Below, in pieces: positions 1 to 6,861 of a DNA stretch of 8,085 nt. The DNA is taken from positions 1 to 8,085 of the forward strand of contig JAAYLF010000348.1 in the NCBI GenBank assembly GCA_012522035.1, in the 5' to 3' direction. The notes below the pieces were generated by a model, which was not told the DNA's origin, did not search any database, and saw only the letters and a program-made list of their open reading frames with translations. The position numbers were made by a program, and so were the translations under genes. Source of the stretch: Clostridiaceae bacterium. Its GTDB lineage: Bacteria; Bacillota; Clostridia; UBA1212; DUPL01. The first letter of the stretch is position 1; the number at the start of each line of letters is the position of its first letter.

Positions 1-118
1 CGTGAGAAAAGGGAGGGTTCGCTATGCTAAAATTAAAAATACGAGGGCATTAAGTGGCTTTGAACCTTATCATCAACCCTCCCGTCAGCCCGTCGACACC
101 TCTGTTCAGCATAGCAGA

Positions 119-166
119 AGAGGTTAAGTCAAGAGAAGAAACAAAGTGACTCTTGACTTGGCCTCT
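119..166 (+). repeat. 17-bp inverted repeat (hairpin) in the left intergenic region
   Basis: Arms 119-135 and 150-166 pair along their whole length around a 14-base loop (136-149). Fifteen pairs are Watson-Crick; 124-161 and 125-160 are U-G in plus-strand RNA. In minus-strand RNA those two positions become A-C mismatches. Neither strand has a T-run directly after the stem, so it is not a standard intrinsic terminator, although it could still slow or protect a transcript leaving cvpA. It sits three bases after the 3' strand of pseudoknot helix B, and its 5' end (119-124) can alternatively pair with 98-103 (ACCTCT). Confidence 0.75.
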
Positions 167-183
167 ACCGACCTTTTGAAGTA

Positions 184-232
184 CATATGCTCAAATTAAA
201 TATGGTTCTTATGCTGTTTTTTCTTTTTTTTT
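184..232 (+). terminator. Possible plus-strand terminator: weak stem and T-run
   Basis: A long T tract (217-222 and 224-232, broken only by C223) follows the short inverted repeat CATAT 184-188 / ATATG 200-204. The stem is weak and 12 bases from the T-run. A second option is that TATGCT at 210-215, immediately before G216 and the T-run, pairs with AGCATA at 108-113. Either would end a plus-strand RNA just before it reaches the convergent cvpA gene. On the minus strand the same tract is A-rich and has no terminator character. Confidence 0.3.
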
Positions 233-263
233 GGGGACATTTTCAAATACGGTTGACGCTACT

Positions 264-965
264 TTAAACAATACGTGCAGCAAAAATTTTCAACTTTGAA
301 ATAATGTTTGCAAGGAAATTCTTCTCAAAGAACAATTTCGCAATCGCTGACTCCTCTATCTTTTGGACAAGGGGTGCAAAACTTTCCCTTGAAGAAAACA
401 GGTATATGAAAAGAAGCGCCACAGATACAAGCAATACACCTTCAACAACTCCCAGGAGAATACCGCCGGCTGAATCCACCTGTTTGATAACAGGCAGCTC
501 TCTTGCCACCATGATTATACGTTTCTGGACAAGCATAATGATCAATACCAGCACAAACGTAATCAAAAAGGCAAAAACACTGATTATGAATGCGGTTACC
601 TTGTCGCTTATGCTTTCTGCAAGGGTTTCAAACGCCCCTTCACCGGACTGAATGTTCTTTTTTAGAAAGTTTTCTATGAGTGAAGGAAGTTTCAAACTTT
701 CAATATAATCTTCGGTGTTCGCCAAAGCTTCCTTGCCCTTTGAAACATTATGCGAAACCAGTCTTTCATACACATTGTCATACACCTTGTCAGGAAGAGG
801 AGTTTTGTTAATAAACGCACTTACGGGTTTTCTTAATAGAAAACCAATAAAGATCGCTATAAAATACGCACCAATAGAATAAATACCCATCAAAAGTCCT
901 CTTCTGAAACCTAGAACAGCAAACAAAAGAATAACAGCTATAACAACAATATCAGCAATATTCAT
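264..965 (-). CDS. cvpA: CvpA family membrane protein
   Basis: A 233-residue integral membrane protein of the CvpA (colicin V production) family, found widely in bacteria and of uncertain biochemical role. Four hydrophobic segments are visible at about residues 4-19, 24-44, 122-148 and 167-190. The first pair is split by the short basic turn GFRRG (19-23), and the last pair is joined by a charged loop; both are typical of the family. A polar segment of about 75 residues separates helices 2 and 3. The start is the ATG at 965, preceded by GGGAGG at 8 bases. An in-frame ATG at 1034 would add 23 residues rich in Trp and charge that overlap the upstream gene by 50 bases and lack a ribosome site, so I reject it. 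The gene begins 19 bases after the DUF5711-type gene, so the two are probably co-transcribed. Family call firm; function unknown. Confidence 0.85.
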   Translation of the reverse strand: MNIADIVVIAVILLFAVLGFRRGLLMGIYSIGAYFIAIFIGFLLRKPVSAFINKTPLPDKVYDNVYERLVSHNVSKGKEALANTEDYIESLKLPSLIENFLKKNIQSGEGAFETLAESISDKVTAFIISVFAFLITFVLVLIIMLVQKRIIMVARELPVIKQVDSAGGILLGVVEGVLLVSVALLFIYLFSSRESFAPLVQKIEESAIAKLFFEKNFLANIISKLKIFAARIV

Positions 966-984
966 TTTCCATTCCTCCCATTTG

Positions 985-2214
985 TCATTTGCCAGACATG
1001 TCCACCACTGCCATTTGATTCTGTCCGGATACAAAAAGAACCCGAGTACCCAAGTAACTTACATTCTGGATATCAGAAACAAGATTGTACCTGCTAATTA
1101 AAAATCCCTTCAGGTTGTACAGGTATACTGTATGATCCGTATACACTGCAAACGTATCCTTCCCCGTTGCAATTCCCCTTGCCTTTCCATCCACTTCAAT
1201 CTTGACCAAAGTCTCACCCTTGCTGTCGTAAACCCTTATCAGGCTGGTGGTTGTATCCGATACAAGATTTGTATTAATCTCGGAAAAGGCAGCTATAAGG
1301 TAATCATCATTGAAGCTTTTCACACATACCAAGCCTGTACTGTCCGCATTTCTGTCCCAGATGACTTTCTCAGTATCTCTTTTGGTTGACGCTGTCGTCT
1401 CCCTGACTATCCTTACTATCTGGTCTGTACTGGCTATAAACAGGGCATTATCCTTCAGATAGGAAACATACGGGAAGATGTTGTCGTAAAAGGATTCTGT
1501 CGTGTAGACTTCCCCATCCCTCATTCTGAGAAAAGCAACCACTGCTGTTGAGATGCCCGCCTCCTGGTAGAACCCGCTTACCGCCATCTGGGAAGCATCG
1601 CTTGAAATGTCAGCTTTTGTCATATAGTATGCCCCAAATTTCCTGGTAAATAACGGCTTGTTACCGTTTTTTACATCATAAACCGTAACACATGTCTTGT
1701 AATCCTCGTCGTTGTGAAGGGCAAGAAAGTGTTTTGTCCCTTCATCGTAGTATGCTGCAATGATACCTTTATCAAAAACCATGTGCCAAAGAAGCCCGTT
1801 CTCGTCAAATGCAAAAACGCTGTATCCACCCAAGTCTGTCAGCAAAACAAGATCCTTGTATGTTTCAAGAACCGGCTCGTAAAGCTCATAGTCATGATTC
1901 CACTTCCACTTTCCTTCAATATCCAAGCCTGTGACGCCACTTTCATCGGCGATAATGAGTGTATCATTTATGGAAGCGCTTGCACTTCTTCCCTTGGGAG
2001 AATAATCAATCATGGTCGCAACAGGGTAAACATACACATCACCCTTGATGCCAAAATACATAAGAAGTTTTTCATATGCACCTGTGACATACATTACTGT
2101 CACTATTGCAACGGCCAGTATGACTAATATTATAGCTGCGAGCTTTCGCTGCGTGTTTCTTCTTTTTTGTCGTTCGTAATTTATATCTATTCTTTTGCCT
2201 GTCACATTGATCAT
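985..2214 (-). CDS. DUF5711-type single-pass membrane protein with probable beta-propeller exterior domain
   Basis: This 409-residue protein has a basic N-terminus (residues 1-24, many Lys/Arg), one membrane helix at about 25-46, then a large domain outside the cell. That domain is built of repeated short beta-strand patterns of the kind 'hydrophobic-x-hydrophobic-Asp-x-x-Gly' (for example near DENG, DVKNG, DSKG, NLKG), which suggests a WD40- or PQQ-like propeller. No catalytic motif is visible. The overall design matches DUF5711 proteins of Clostridia as I remember them; that is recognition, not a search. The start ATG at 2214 has AAGG six bases upstream; the GTG three codons in is an alternative with AGGCGAGG about ten bases upstream. 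The first 143 bases overlap the end of the upstream frame. It is probably co-transcribed with cvpA. A scaffolding or sensing role at the envelope is plausible but unproven. Confidence 0.7.
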   Translation of the reverse strand: MINVTGKRIDINYERQKRRNTQRKLAAIILVILAVAIVTVMYVTGAYEKLLMYFGIKGDVYVYPVATMIDYSPKGRSASASINDTLIIADESGVTGLDIEGKWKWNHDYELYEPVLETYKDLVLLTDLGGYSVFAFDENGLLWHMVFDKGIIAAYYDEGTKHFLALHNDEDYKTCVTVYDVKNGNKPLFTRKFGAYYMTKADISSDASQMAVSGFYQEAGISTAVVAFLRMRDGEVYTTESFYDNIFPYVSYLKDNALFIASTDQIVRIVRETTASTKRDTEKVIWDRNADSTGLVCVKSFNDDYLIAAFSEINTNLVSDTTTSLIRVYDSKGETLVKIEVDGKARGIATGKDTFAVYTDHTVYLYNLKGFLISRYNLVSDIQNVSYLGTRVLFVSGQNQMAVVDMSGK

Positions 2215-3235
2215 CCCTCGCCTTATTATAATTCATACCCACAGACAAGACAAGTATAAAAAGAACCATAATTCCAAAAGCACCATACACGGGATAGGCA
2301 ATATCCATCAATGTGCCAAACCCAATAAACGACAAGGGTATCGAAAGAGCAACAAGAACAAGCCCCATTTTCCCTCCTGCAATATGTAAAACGCTTGAAA
2401 GCCCCGATATGGCTGATGTGGACATGGTAAGGACAAGCATAACAAGAAACAAAATGTATCCCCATTTCCCCATGTAAAGCTCCACCAATGTAAGCAAAGG
2501 CATGTCGGAGTACTTTATCTTGCCATAGGACATGTGCAAACTAATATTCACCACCAATGCGCAAGCCATCACAGCAATACTGCCTATTAAAGAACCAATT
2601 ACCAGGCCTGCCTTGCCATCCATAAGCGGCAGTGCTCTTGACATGACTGAAACAGCCATCAGTATGTTGTATCCTACATACAGAACAGAAGAAAGCAAAG
2701 ACATCGGAATGGAAATAGTCTGTTCAAACGAATCTGCTGGCTTTATAGTGGATAATGAAACAAAAAGAACCATCAGTGCAATCAGCACAGCAGACCAGGA
2801 ACATATATGTGCAAGAGCGTTAAAACCCAGTATGTGAACCATAATGGAGATTACCGTTACGGTGAGAACTGTCAGTATCTTTTCAATACCATAATTGGAT
2901 TTTAATATGTCCGCAAGACCTGCAAGAACAATTACATATAGACAGTAGGAAAAAGAAGAAACAACAAAATCAAGAACCTTCCCCAGGTAAAACCCGCCAA
3001 TTCTTTCATTAAACTCGGAAACCGATTTTACTTCATAATCATGCACTATCTTAAGAATTGCACAGCCTGCCAGAATCAATAGAATTGTACTAATGCCAAG
3101 CCCCACATATCCTAAAACACCGTAATCAGTAAAATATACCCTTATTTCCCTGCCTGTTGCAAACCCGGCGCCAATAACGGTGGACAGATATAGAAAACCC
3201 AGCTTTAAAACATTTATCACCCTGTTTTTTCGCAT
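2072..3235 (-). CDS. YkvI family (APC-type) membrane protein with an odd C-terminal tail
   Basis: This 387-residue frame encodes a polytopic membrane protein with about ten hydrophobic segments between residues 10 and 335. The first carries GAGFATGRE at 22-30, the broken-helix signature of YkvI-type proteins, which are distant relatives of the APC transporter superfamily. The substrate is unknown. The hydrophobic core ends near residue 334. The remaining residues, particularly 341-387, are basic and polar (including a KKKK run at 357-360) and are read from the start of the next gene in another frame. That tail is probably not conserved. In the alternative frame a TAATAA pair occurs at 2223-2228, just before the next gene's ribosome site, where a normal stop would be expected. 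The start ATG at 3235 uses AGAGG, which lies in a hairpin arm. Family call good; true C-terminus uncertain. Confidence 0.8.
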   Translation of the reverse strand: MRKNRVINVLKLGFLYLSTVIGAGFATGREIRVYFTDYGVLGYVGLGISTILLILAGCAILKIVHDYEVKSVSEFNERIGGFYLGKVLDFVVSSFSYCLYVIVLAGLADILKSNYGIEKILTVLTVTVISIMVHILGFNALAHICSWSAVLIALMVLFVSLSTIKPADSFEQTISIPMSLLSSVLYVGYNILMAVSVMSRALPLMDGKAGLVIGSLIGSIAVMACALVVNISLHMSYGKIKYSDMPLLTLVELYMGKWGYILFLVMLVLTMSTSAISGLSSVLHIAGGKMGLVLVALSIPLSFIGFGTLMDIAYPVYGAFGIMVLFILVLSVGMNYNKARDDQCDRQKNRYKLRTTKKKKHAAKARSYNISHTGRCNSDSNVCHRCI

Positions 3236-3240
3236 AATAA

Positions 3241-3289
3241 AAGACCTCTTGAAAATCCGATTCTATCAATAGATATTCCAAGAGGTCTT
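3241..3289 (-). promoter_or_regulatory. 11-bp hairpin covering the ribosome site of the ykvI-like gene; possible terminator of the ABC operon
   Basis: Perfect arms AAGACCTCTTG (3279-3289, minus sense) and CAAGAGGTCTT (3241-3251, minus sense) enclose a 27-base loop with a small inner TATC/GATA pairing. The downstream arm contains AGAGG, the only ribosome-site candidate for the ATG at 3235, and is followed by TTATT then ATG, so the stem also has a short U-rich tail. It may end transcription of the upstream four-gene operon, mask the ribosome site of the next gene, or both. It fills most of the 67-base gap. I see no confident promoter in this gap. Confidence 0.6.
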
Positions 3290-3302
3290 GCAATATTAAC
3301 AA

Positions 3303-4697
3303 TTAATTCTCATTCATCATGCTTTCAAAGTTCTTTACCACATTAATGAGACTGTCAGAGGTGTCCCCAATAATCCTTCTTGTGTAAATCATGCCATTCA
3401 TGAACTCACCGTCCACAAAAATGTAGCAGGTATTCTCGCTTCGCTTGTAATACTCCACAAGAACCTTTGAATTGTCGGTTCTTGTATACTCAATTGAACA
3501 GATAAGTTCTTTTGGCTGTGGTTCCTCAAGATCTATCTCCTCAAGTCTTAAGGAATACATGGCAGTGGTAATCTTCTTGAACTGGCTTCTGAGATCCTTG
3601 TTTGGCCTGTTTACGTTAACACCGTTGAACCAGTAGTTCTCATCCGTTTCCGTTACTTCATAGTCGAGGTTCCAAACCTCTCCCTGTATGTTCAACTTTA
3701 CATTCGACAAAACCATCTGGTTCTCCAAAAACGGATAAGTATTCATGTACATGGTAACCTCGTTGTCAACAAAGCTCAGTTTGGACATCGCAACAAGGTA
3801 GACATGGTTTTCGCCATTGACTGTACAGTATCTGTTGTATCCGTCGCTTGTTCTTCCACCAATCTCAAAGGTCCTTGTGGTCTGGTTGTCTTTGACAATG
3901 TACTTGGCAACTGGAACATCCAGGCCGTACTCGGACAGATCCTCCACATTCGTGTTGACCAGGTCTCCAACAGTAAGACCCATAAGCGTATCCACCAATG
4001 CGTTAATCTGTACATTATCTCCTCTAATGGTAAACGGATATGTCAGTTTCCAGGCTTTTTCCTCTCCAGAAAAGTCTCCCCTGATAATATACTTCGGCTC
4101 GCCGTGTCTAACAAGCTCTATGGTGTTGATTCTATCCTTGTTTATGTTGGGGAACACTTTGTTGGTGGTGATAGTGGCCCTTGTCACCTGAAACCTGCTG
4201 GCGTAAGTGCCACTTATTTTATACACCTTGTCCCCGCCTGCAAACATGCAGAATATTTCACTGCCGGAGAGAGTGGTGTTTCCAAGAACAAGCGTGTGGG
4301 TTTTTCCATCCTTCAAATAGATTGTGAAGGTTGAAGGATCATCGTGAAAACCAAAGTTTTCAGCAATTATTGTCTCATCTTCTCCCACCACTACATTTCC
4401 CTGCATGTTTGCATAGCTGTTTAATATCGCTATCACACTGGGTTCGTGCACCCTCAAATCATCGTGTGACGTGCAAACCCATTTGTCATCTATTTTTTCC
4501 AGCACAAAGTCTTCCTTGTAATGGGTTTCGATCTTTACCACATCATTGGGGTGGAACGCCAAAACCCTTTCCCTTCGTATCTGATCACCGTCATCATTGG
4601 AGGAATCACCGCCCACCAGTCCCGAGATTAGAAAGTATCCTGCAAGGGCAACTGCAAGTACAATAAGGGATATGATTGTAACCTTGTATTGTTTCAT
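3303..4697 (-). CDS. DUF4340 domain membrane-anchored protein, ABC-operon partner
   Basis: A 464-residue protein with one N-terminal membrane helix (about 5-27), no lipobox cysteine, and a long domain expected outside the cell. The exterior part matches the DUF4340 style: short strands with a central Trp followed by a helix pair. Three related units are visible: about 53-165 (Trp 73), 189-302 (Trp 216) and 331-441 (Trp 342). Units 1 and 2 also share an 'EN/EY-G-hydrophobic' step and a later 'G-GDKVY / NGENHVY' strand. The start ATG overlaps the stop of the preceding gene (ATGA at 4694-4697), with AGGAGG inside the last arginine codons of that gene, so translation is probably coupled. DUF4340 genes commonly sit beside GldG-like genes, which supports a role as an accessory subunit of the ABC complex. 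No substrate can be read from the sequence. Confidence 0.8.
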   Translation of the reverse strand: MKQYKVTIISLIVLAVALAGYFLISGLVGGDSSNDDGDQIRRERVLAFHPNDVVKIETHYKEDFVLEKIDDKWVCTSHDDLRVHEPSVIAILNSYANMQGNVVVGEDETIIAENFGFHDDPSTFTIYLKDGKTHTLVLGNTTLSGSEIFCMFAGGDKVYKISGTYASRFQVTRATITTNKVFPNINKDRINTIELVRHGEPKYIIRGDFSGEEKAWKLTYPFTIRGDNVQINALVDTLMGLTVGDLVNTNVEDLSEYGLDVPVAKYIVKDNQTTRTFEIGGRTSDGYNRYCTVNGENHVYLVAMSKLSFVDNEVTMYMNTYPFLENQMVLSNVKLNIQGEVWNLDYEVTETDENYWFNGVNVNRPNKDLRSQFKKITTAMYSLRLEEIDLEEPQPKELICSIEYTRTDNSKVLVEYYKRSENTCYIFVDGEFMNGMIYTRRIIGDTSDSLINVVKNFESMMNEN

Positions 4698-6145
4698 AGA
4701 TGCCTCCTCCTAAACCAGACTACGCCTCCTACAATCAGGATGCATGCAGGCCATGCAATTATCGAGAATATGCCGAGCATGTCTTTCTGCTTGTCCGTTA
4801 CAGAAATCGCACTTCCACTGCTGGCGGAAACAACGGGAATGTAATCACCCTCGTTGAGAGAGGAATGCATCCACTGAAGGGTGTACAAGACAACAGAACC
4901 TGCAGTGTTGCTGTAAACCGAGACATAGTCGTCCCTAACATTCAAGCTGGAACCGGTTAGCAGTATCTTGGAGGAACTTGTCGGTCTTGTATAGGTTGCA
5001 GAGGCAGCCAGCACATGGGTGCCTACAATACCCTTGTTCTCATCCAAATTTGAACCCTCAACAATTGGCACCGCTTTTGCTTCAGGGGATGACACAACTA
5101 TTGCATCAGCTTTTACATAGTCATTTGTCCTGCTTAAAACTTCAATGGTTCTGGTTTCAAACACCTTTATTTTCGTTTCCGGAACCTTGGAAAGAGCTGC
5201 TGCAGTCTTTGTTGTGGCATCAAATCTCATTGGCAGGTTGCTCAAATGGTAGTTCGGAGACTCGAAAACTACATCATTGTTGATTCTCAGATTGAACATG
5301 TCAAATATCTTGTTGAAGTTCTCAAACTTCGTACCGGATATGTCATAGTCCATCATGAATACCGCATGATGTCCTCCTTCATCAAACCATTTGCTTAAGT
5401 TTTCATAAGCCTTAAGGGACAAATCCTGTTTGGGTCCTAAGAACATCAATATGGTCGCATCTTCAGGTATGTCGTCCTTGCTCAGATCTATTGTATCAAC
5501 CTCAAAGTTTATAAACTCAATATTCTTTTTAAGTTCCGAGTACTGGGCTATGTTTCTTTCTCCAAAGCCTGTTGAGAAGTATATTTTAGGAATCTCCTCA
5601 CTGGTCACATACAGTATGGCACTTGTAATACTCTTCTCTATGGAGTATCCTACCAATACTTCGGAAAAACTCATTAGATCCATCTGCGTAACAAACATGT
5701 CCTTTGACGATATGCGTTTTATCTTGTCTCCAGACTTTACAATATAGTCTCCCTTTGAAAACTCGGAAGCCCTTTCCTGACCTACAGTATTGACAACATA
5801 CGCAGGATTCTTGTCCGTATCCACATATTTGACGGTGATGTTGCTGTACCTGTCATATTTGTCAAGCATTTTGATAACAACGCTTTGTCTTGAATCCGCT
5901 TCTCCCCTGACCCTGTCATACAAGGCAGTAATCTCCACCTCTTTACCCTCTTTTTCAATATTGTCCAGAAGTCTTATGGAATCCTTGGTCAGTGAATACA
6001 ACTTCTGCTCAGTAAGGTCTATGGTAAGGGGCAGACTTTCCAACACCACATTTACTATTACTGCAACAACAATAACAACAACAGTAAGTACAATTGAGTT
6101 TGTTCCATATCTGAATCTTCTTTTTGTCTTCTCGCTTAATTTCAT
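4694..6145 (-). CDS. GldG-like ABC transporter auxiliary protein (ABC_transp_aux type)
   Basis: A 483-residue protein anchored at both ends: a hydrophobic segment at about 17-35 after a basic start, and a second at about 456-477 followed by a basic tail (RRRHL). In between lies a large exterior domain. Family landmarks are IDLTEQKLYSLT at 42-53 right after the first helix, YSIEKSITSAI at 167-177, and YFSTGFGE at 189-196, the counterpart of the 'TGHGE' strand in GldG/ABC_transp_aux proteins. A GldG subunit works with an ATPase and a GldF-type permease in gliding Bacteroidetes; its biochemical role is not settled. Here it follows the permease by 14 bases with an AAGGAGG that overlaps the permease stop, and it overlaps the next gene by 4 bases. 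The family call is good; naming it gldG would imply gliding, which is not supported. Confidence 0.85.
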   Translation of the reverse strand: MKLSEKTKRRFRYGTNSIVLTVVVIVVAVIVNVVLESLPLTIDLTEQKLYSLTKDSIRLLDNIEKEGKEVEITALYDRVRGEADSRQSVVIKMLDKYDRYSNITVKYVDTDKNPAYVVNTVGQERASEFSKGDYIVKSGDKIKRISSKDMFVTQMDLMSFSEVLVGYSIEKSITSAILYVTSEEIPKIYFSTGFGERNIAQYSELKKNIEFINFEVDTIDLSKDDIPEDATILMFLGPKQDLSLKAYENLSKWFDEGGHHAVFMMDYDISGTKFENFNKIFDMFNLRINNDVVFESPNYHLSNLPMRFDATTKTAAALSKVPETKIKVFETRTIEVLSRTNDYVKADAIVVSSPEAKAVPIVEGSNLDENKGIVGTHVLAASATYTRPTSSSKILLTGSSLNVRDDYVSVYSNTAGSVVLYTLQWMHSSLNEGDYIPVVSASSGSAISVTDKQKDMLGIFSIIAWPACILIVGGVVWFRRRHL

Positions 6146-6159
6146 TTATTCCAACCTCC

Positions 6160-6861
6160 TTAGCTCCAGCGCTTGCGTTCATAGTTCATGCCTGTAACGA
6201 ACAGCATTACCAGAGTAAAACTGATGTAGTAGAATAAGGAGGCAAAGCTGAAAGCTCCATATGCAAAGTCATTGTATCTAGTAAGCAGCGATACCCATCT
6301 GAAAATGTCACCTATCGTGCCTCCTATGGAAGCTCCGATGGACTGCAAAAACCACATGCAAAGCAAAATAACTATTCCGGAAACCGCCGCAACTATCTGA
6401 TTCTCGGTCAGGGAAGAAGTAAAGAGTCCTACTGCAAGGAAGGACGCTCCCATGACAAAGAATCCGATATACCCACCAATAGTCATAGCAACCGGAATAT
6501 CTCCCAGAATGCTGATGATCATTGGGTAAATGAAAGAAAGCACTATCATGACTGAAAACACTGTCAGTGCTGCAAGATACTTGCCAACTATTATCTGCGG
6601 AACGGTTATTGGCGAAGTTCTCAAAAGAACCTCGGTACCGTTTCTCTTCTCATCAGCCAATAGCTTCATGGTTATGACAGGAGCCAGGAATATGAGAAAC
6701 AATGAAATTGTACTCAGTGTTTCGGAAAATTCCGTACTGCCTATGATTATATTGTTTATCCAGAAAAACAAACCTGTAAGCACCATGAAAAAACCAATTA
6801 CACTATATGCAATGGGAGATCTGAAAAATGCAGCAACTTCCCTTTTGTAAATCGTAATCAT
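6160..6861 (-). CDS. ABC-2 type permease (GldF-like)
   Basis: A 233-residue protein with six predicted membrane helices (about 17-39, 49-68, 94-118, 123-147, 154-175 and 205-225). It opens with a short amphipathic stretch, MITIYKREVAAFFRSPIAY, typical of ABC-2 permeases. The cytoplasmic loop after helix 2 carries DEKRNGTEVLLRTSP (70-84), the conserved coupling region of this family, where the ATPase is expected to contact the permease. Its size suits a half-transporter working as a dimer. The start ATG follows the ATPase stop with no gap (TAAATG), and GGAGG eight bases upstream lies inside the ATPase gene. It is therefore the membrane channel part of the adjacent ATPase. Direction and cargo are unknown; ABC-2 permeases usually export or act on the envelope. 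Confidence 0.88.
   Translation of the reverse strand: MITIYKREVAAFFRSPIAYSVIGFFMVLTGLFFWINNIIIGSTEFSETLSTISLFLIFLAPVITMKLLADEKRNGTEVLLRTSPITVPQIIVGKYLAALTVFSVMIVLSFIYPMIISILGDIPVAMTIGGYIGFFVMGASFLAVGLFTSSLTENQIVAAVSGIVILLCMWFLQSIGASIGGTIGDIFRWVSLLTRYNDFAYGAFSFASLFYYISFTLVMLFVTGMNYERKRWS

Larger units (their letters stand above)
1..232 (+). ncRNA. Candidate structured non-coding RNA, unidentified, 5' end probably outside the window
   Basis: No convincing reading frame exists here, but complementary segments are dense. Helix A pairs 11-19 (GGGAGGGTT) with 75-83 (AACCCTCCC), 9 bp perfect. Helix B pairs 21-28 (GCTATGCT) with 108-115 (AGCATAGC), 8 bp perfect. They interleave, with one base (20) between the two 5' strands, which is the geometry of an H-type pseudoknot. 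Smaller pairings are 61-65 with 104-108 and 45-48 with 88-91. A 17-bp hairpin follows at 119-166. Two of its pairs are U-G on the plus strand but would be A-C mismatches on the minus strand, which favours plus-strand transcription. A T-run at 217-232 could be the 3' end. I do not recognise the family; it does not show the hallmarks I know of tmRNA, SRP RNA, RNase P RNA or common riboswitches. Strand and boundaries are inferred. Confidence 0.45.

Noticed and set aside
119..166. Intrinsic terminator for the cvpA cluster on the minus strand
   Set aside because: The stem has two A-C mismatches on that strand and no T-run after it.
150..173. CTTGACT...ACCGACC resembles the end of a class II cyclic-di-GMP riboswitch
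   Set aside because: Only short pieces match from memory, the helices around them differ, and no plus-strand gene follows.
966..1034. Longer cvpA start at the in-frame ATG at 1034
   Set aside because: It adds 23 non-membrane residues overlapping the previous gene, and no ribosome site precedes it, whereas GGGAGG lies 8 bases before the ATG at 965.
2226..2465. 79-codon minus-strand frame inside the ykvI-like gene
   Set aside because: Its Cys/Tyr/Trp-rich product is a shifted reading of the membrane gene. Only its stop position is of interest, as noted under the overlap.
3804..4334. Long plus-strand frames opposite the DUF4340 and GldG-like genes
   Set aside because: No family features, no ribosome sites, and they lie fully opposite well-supported genes.
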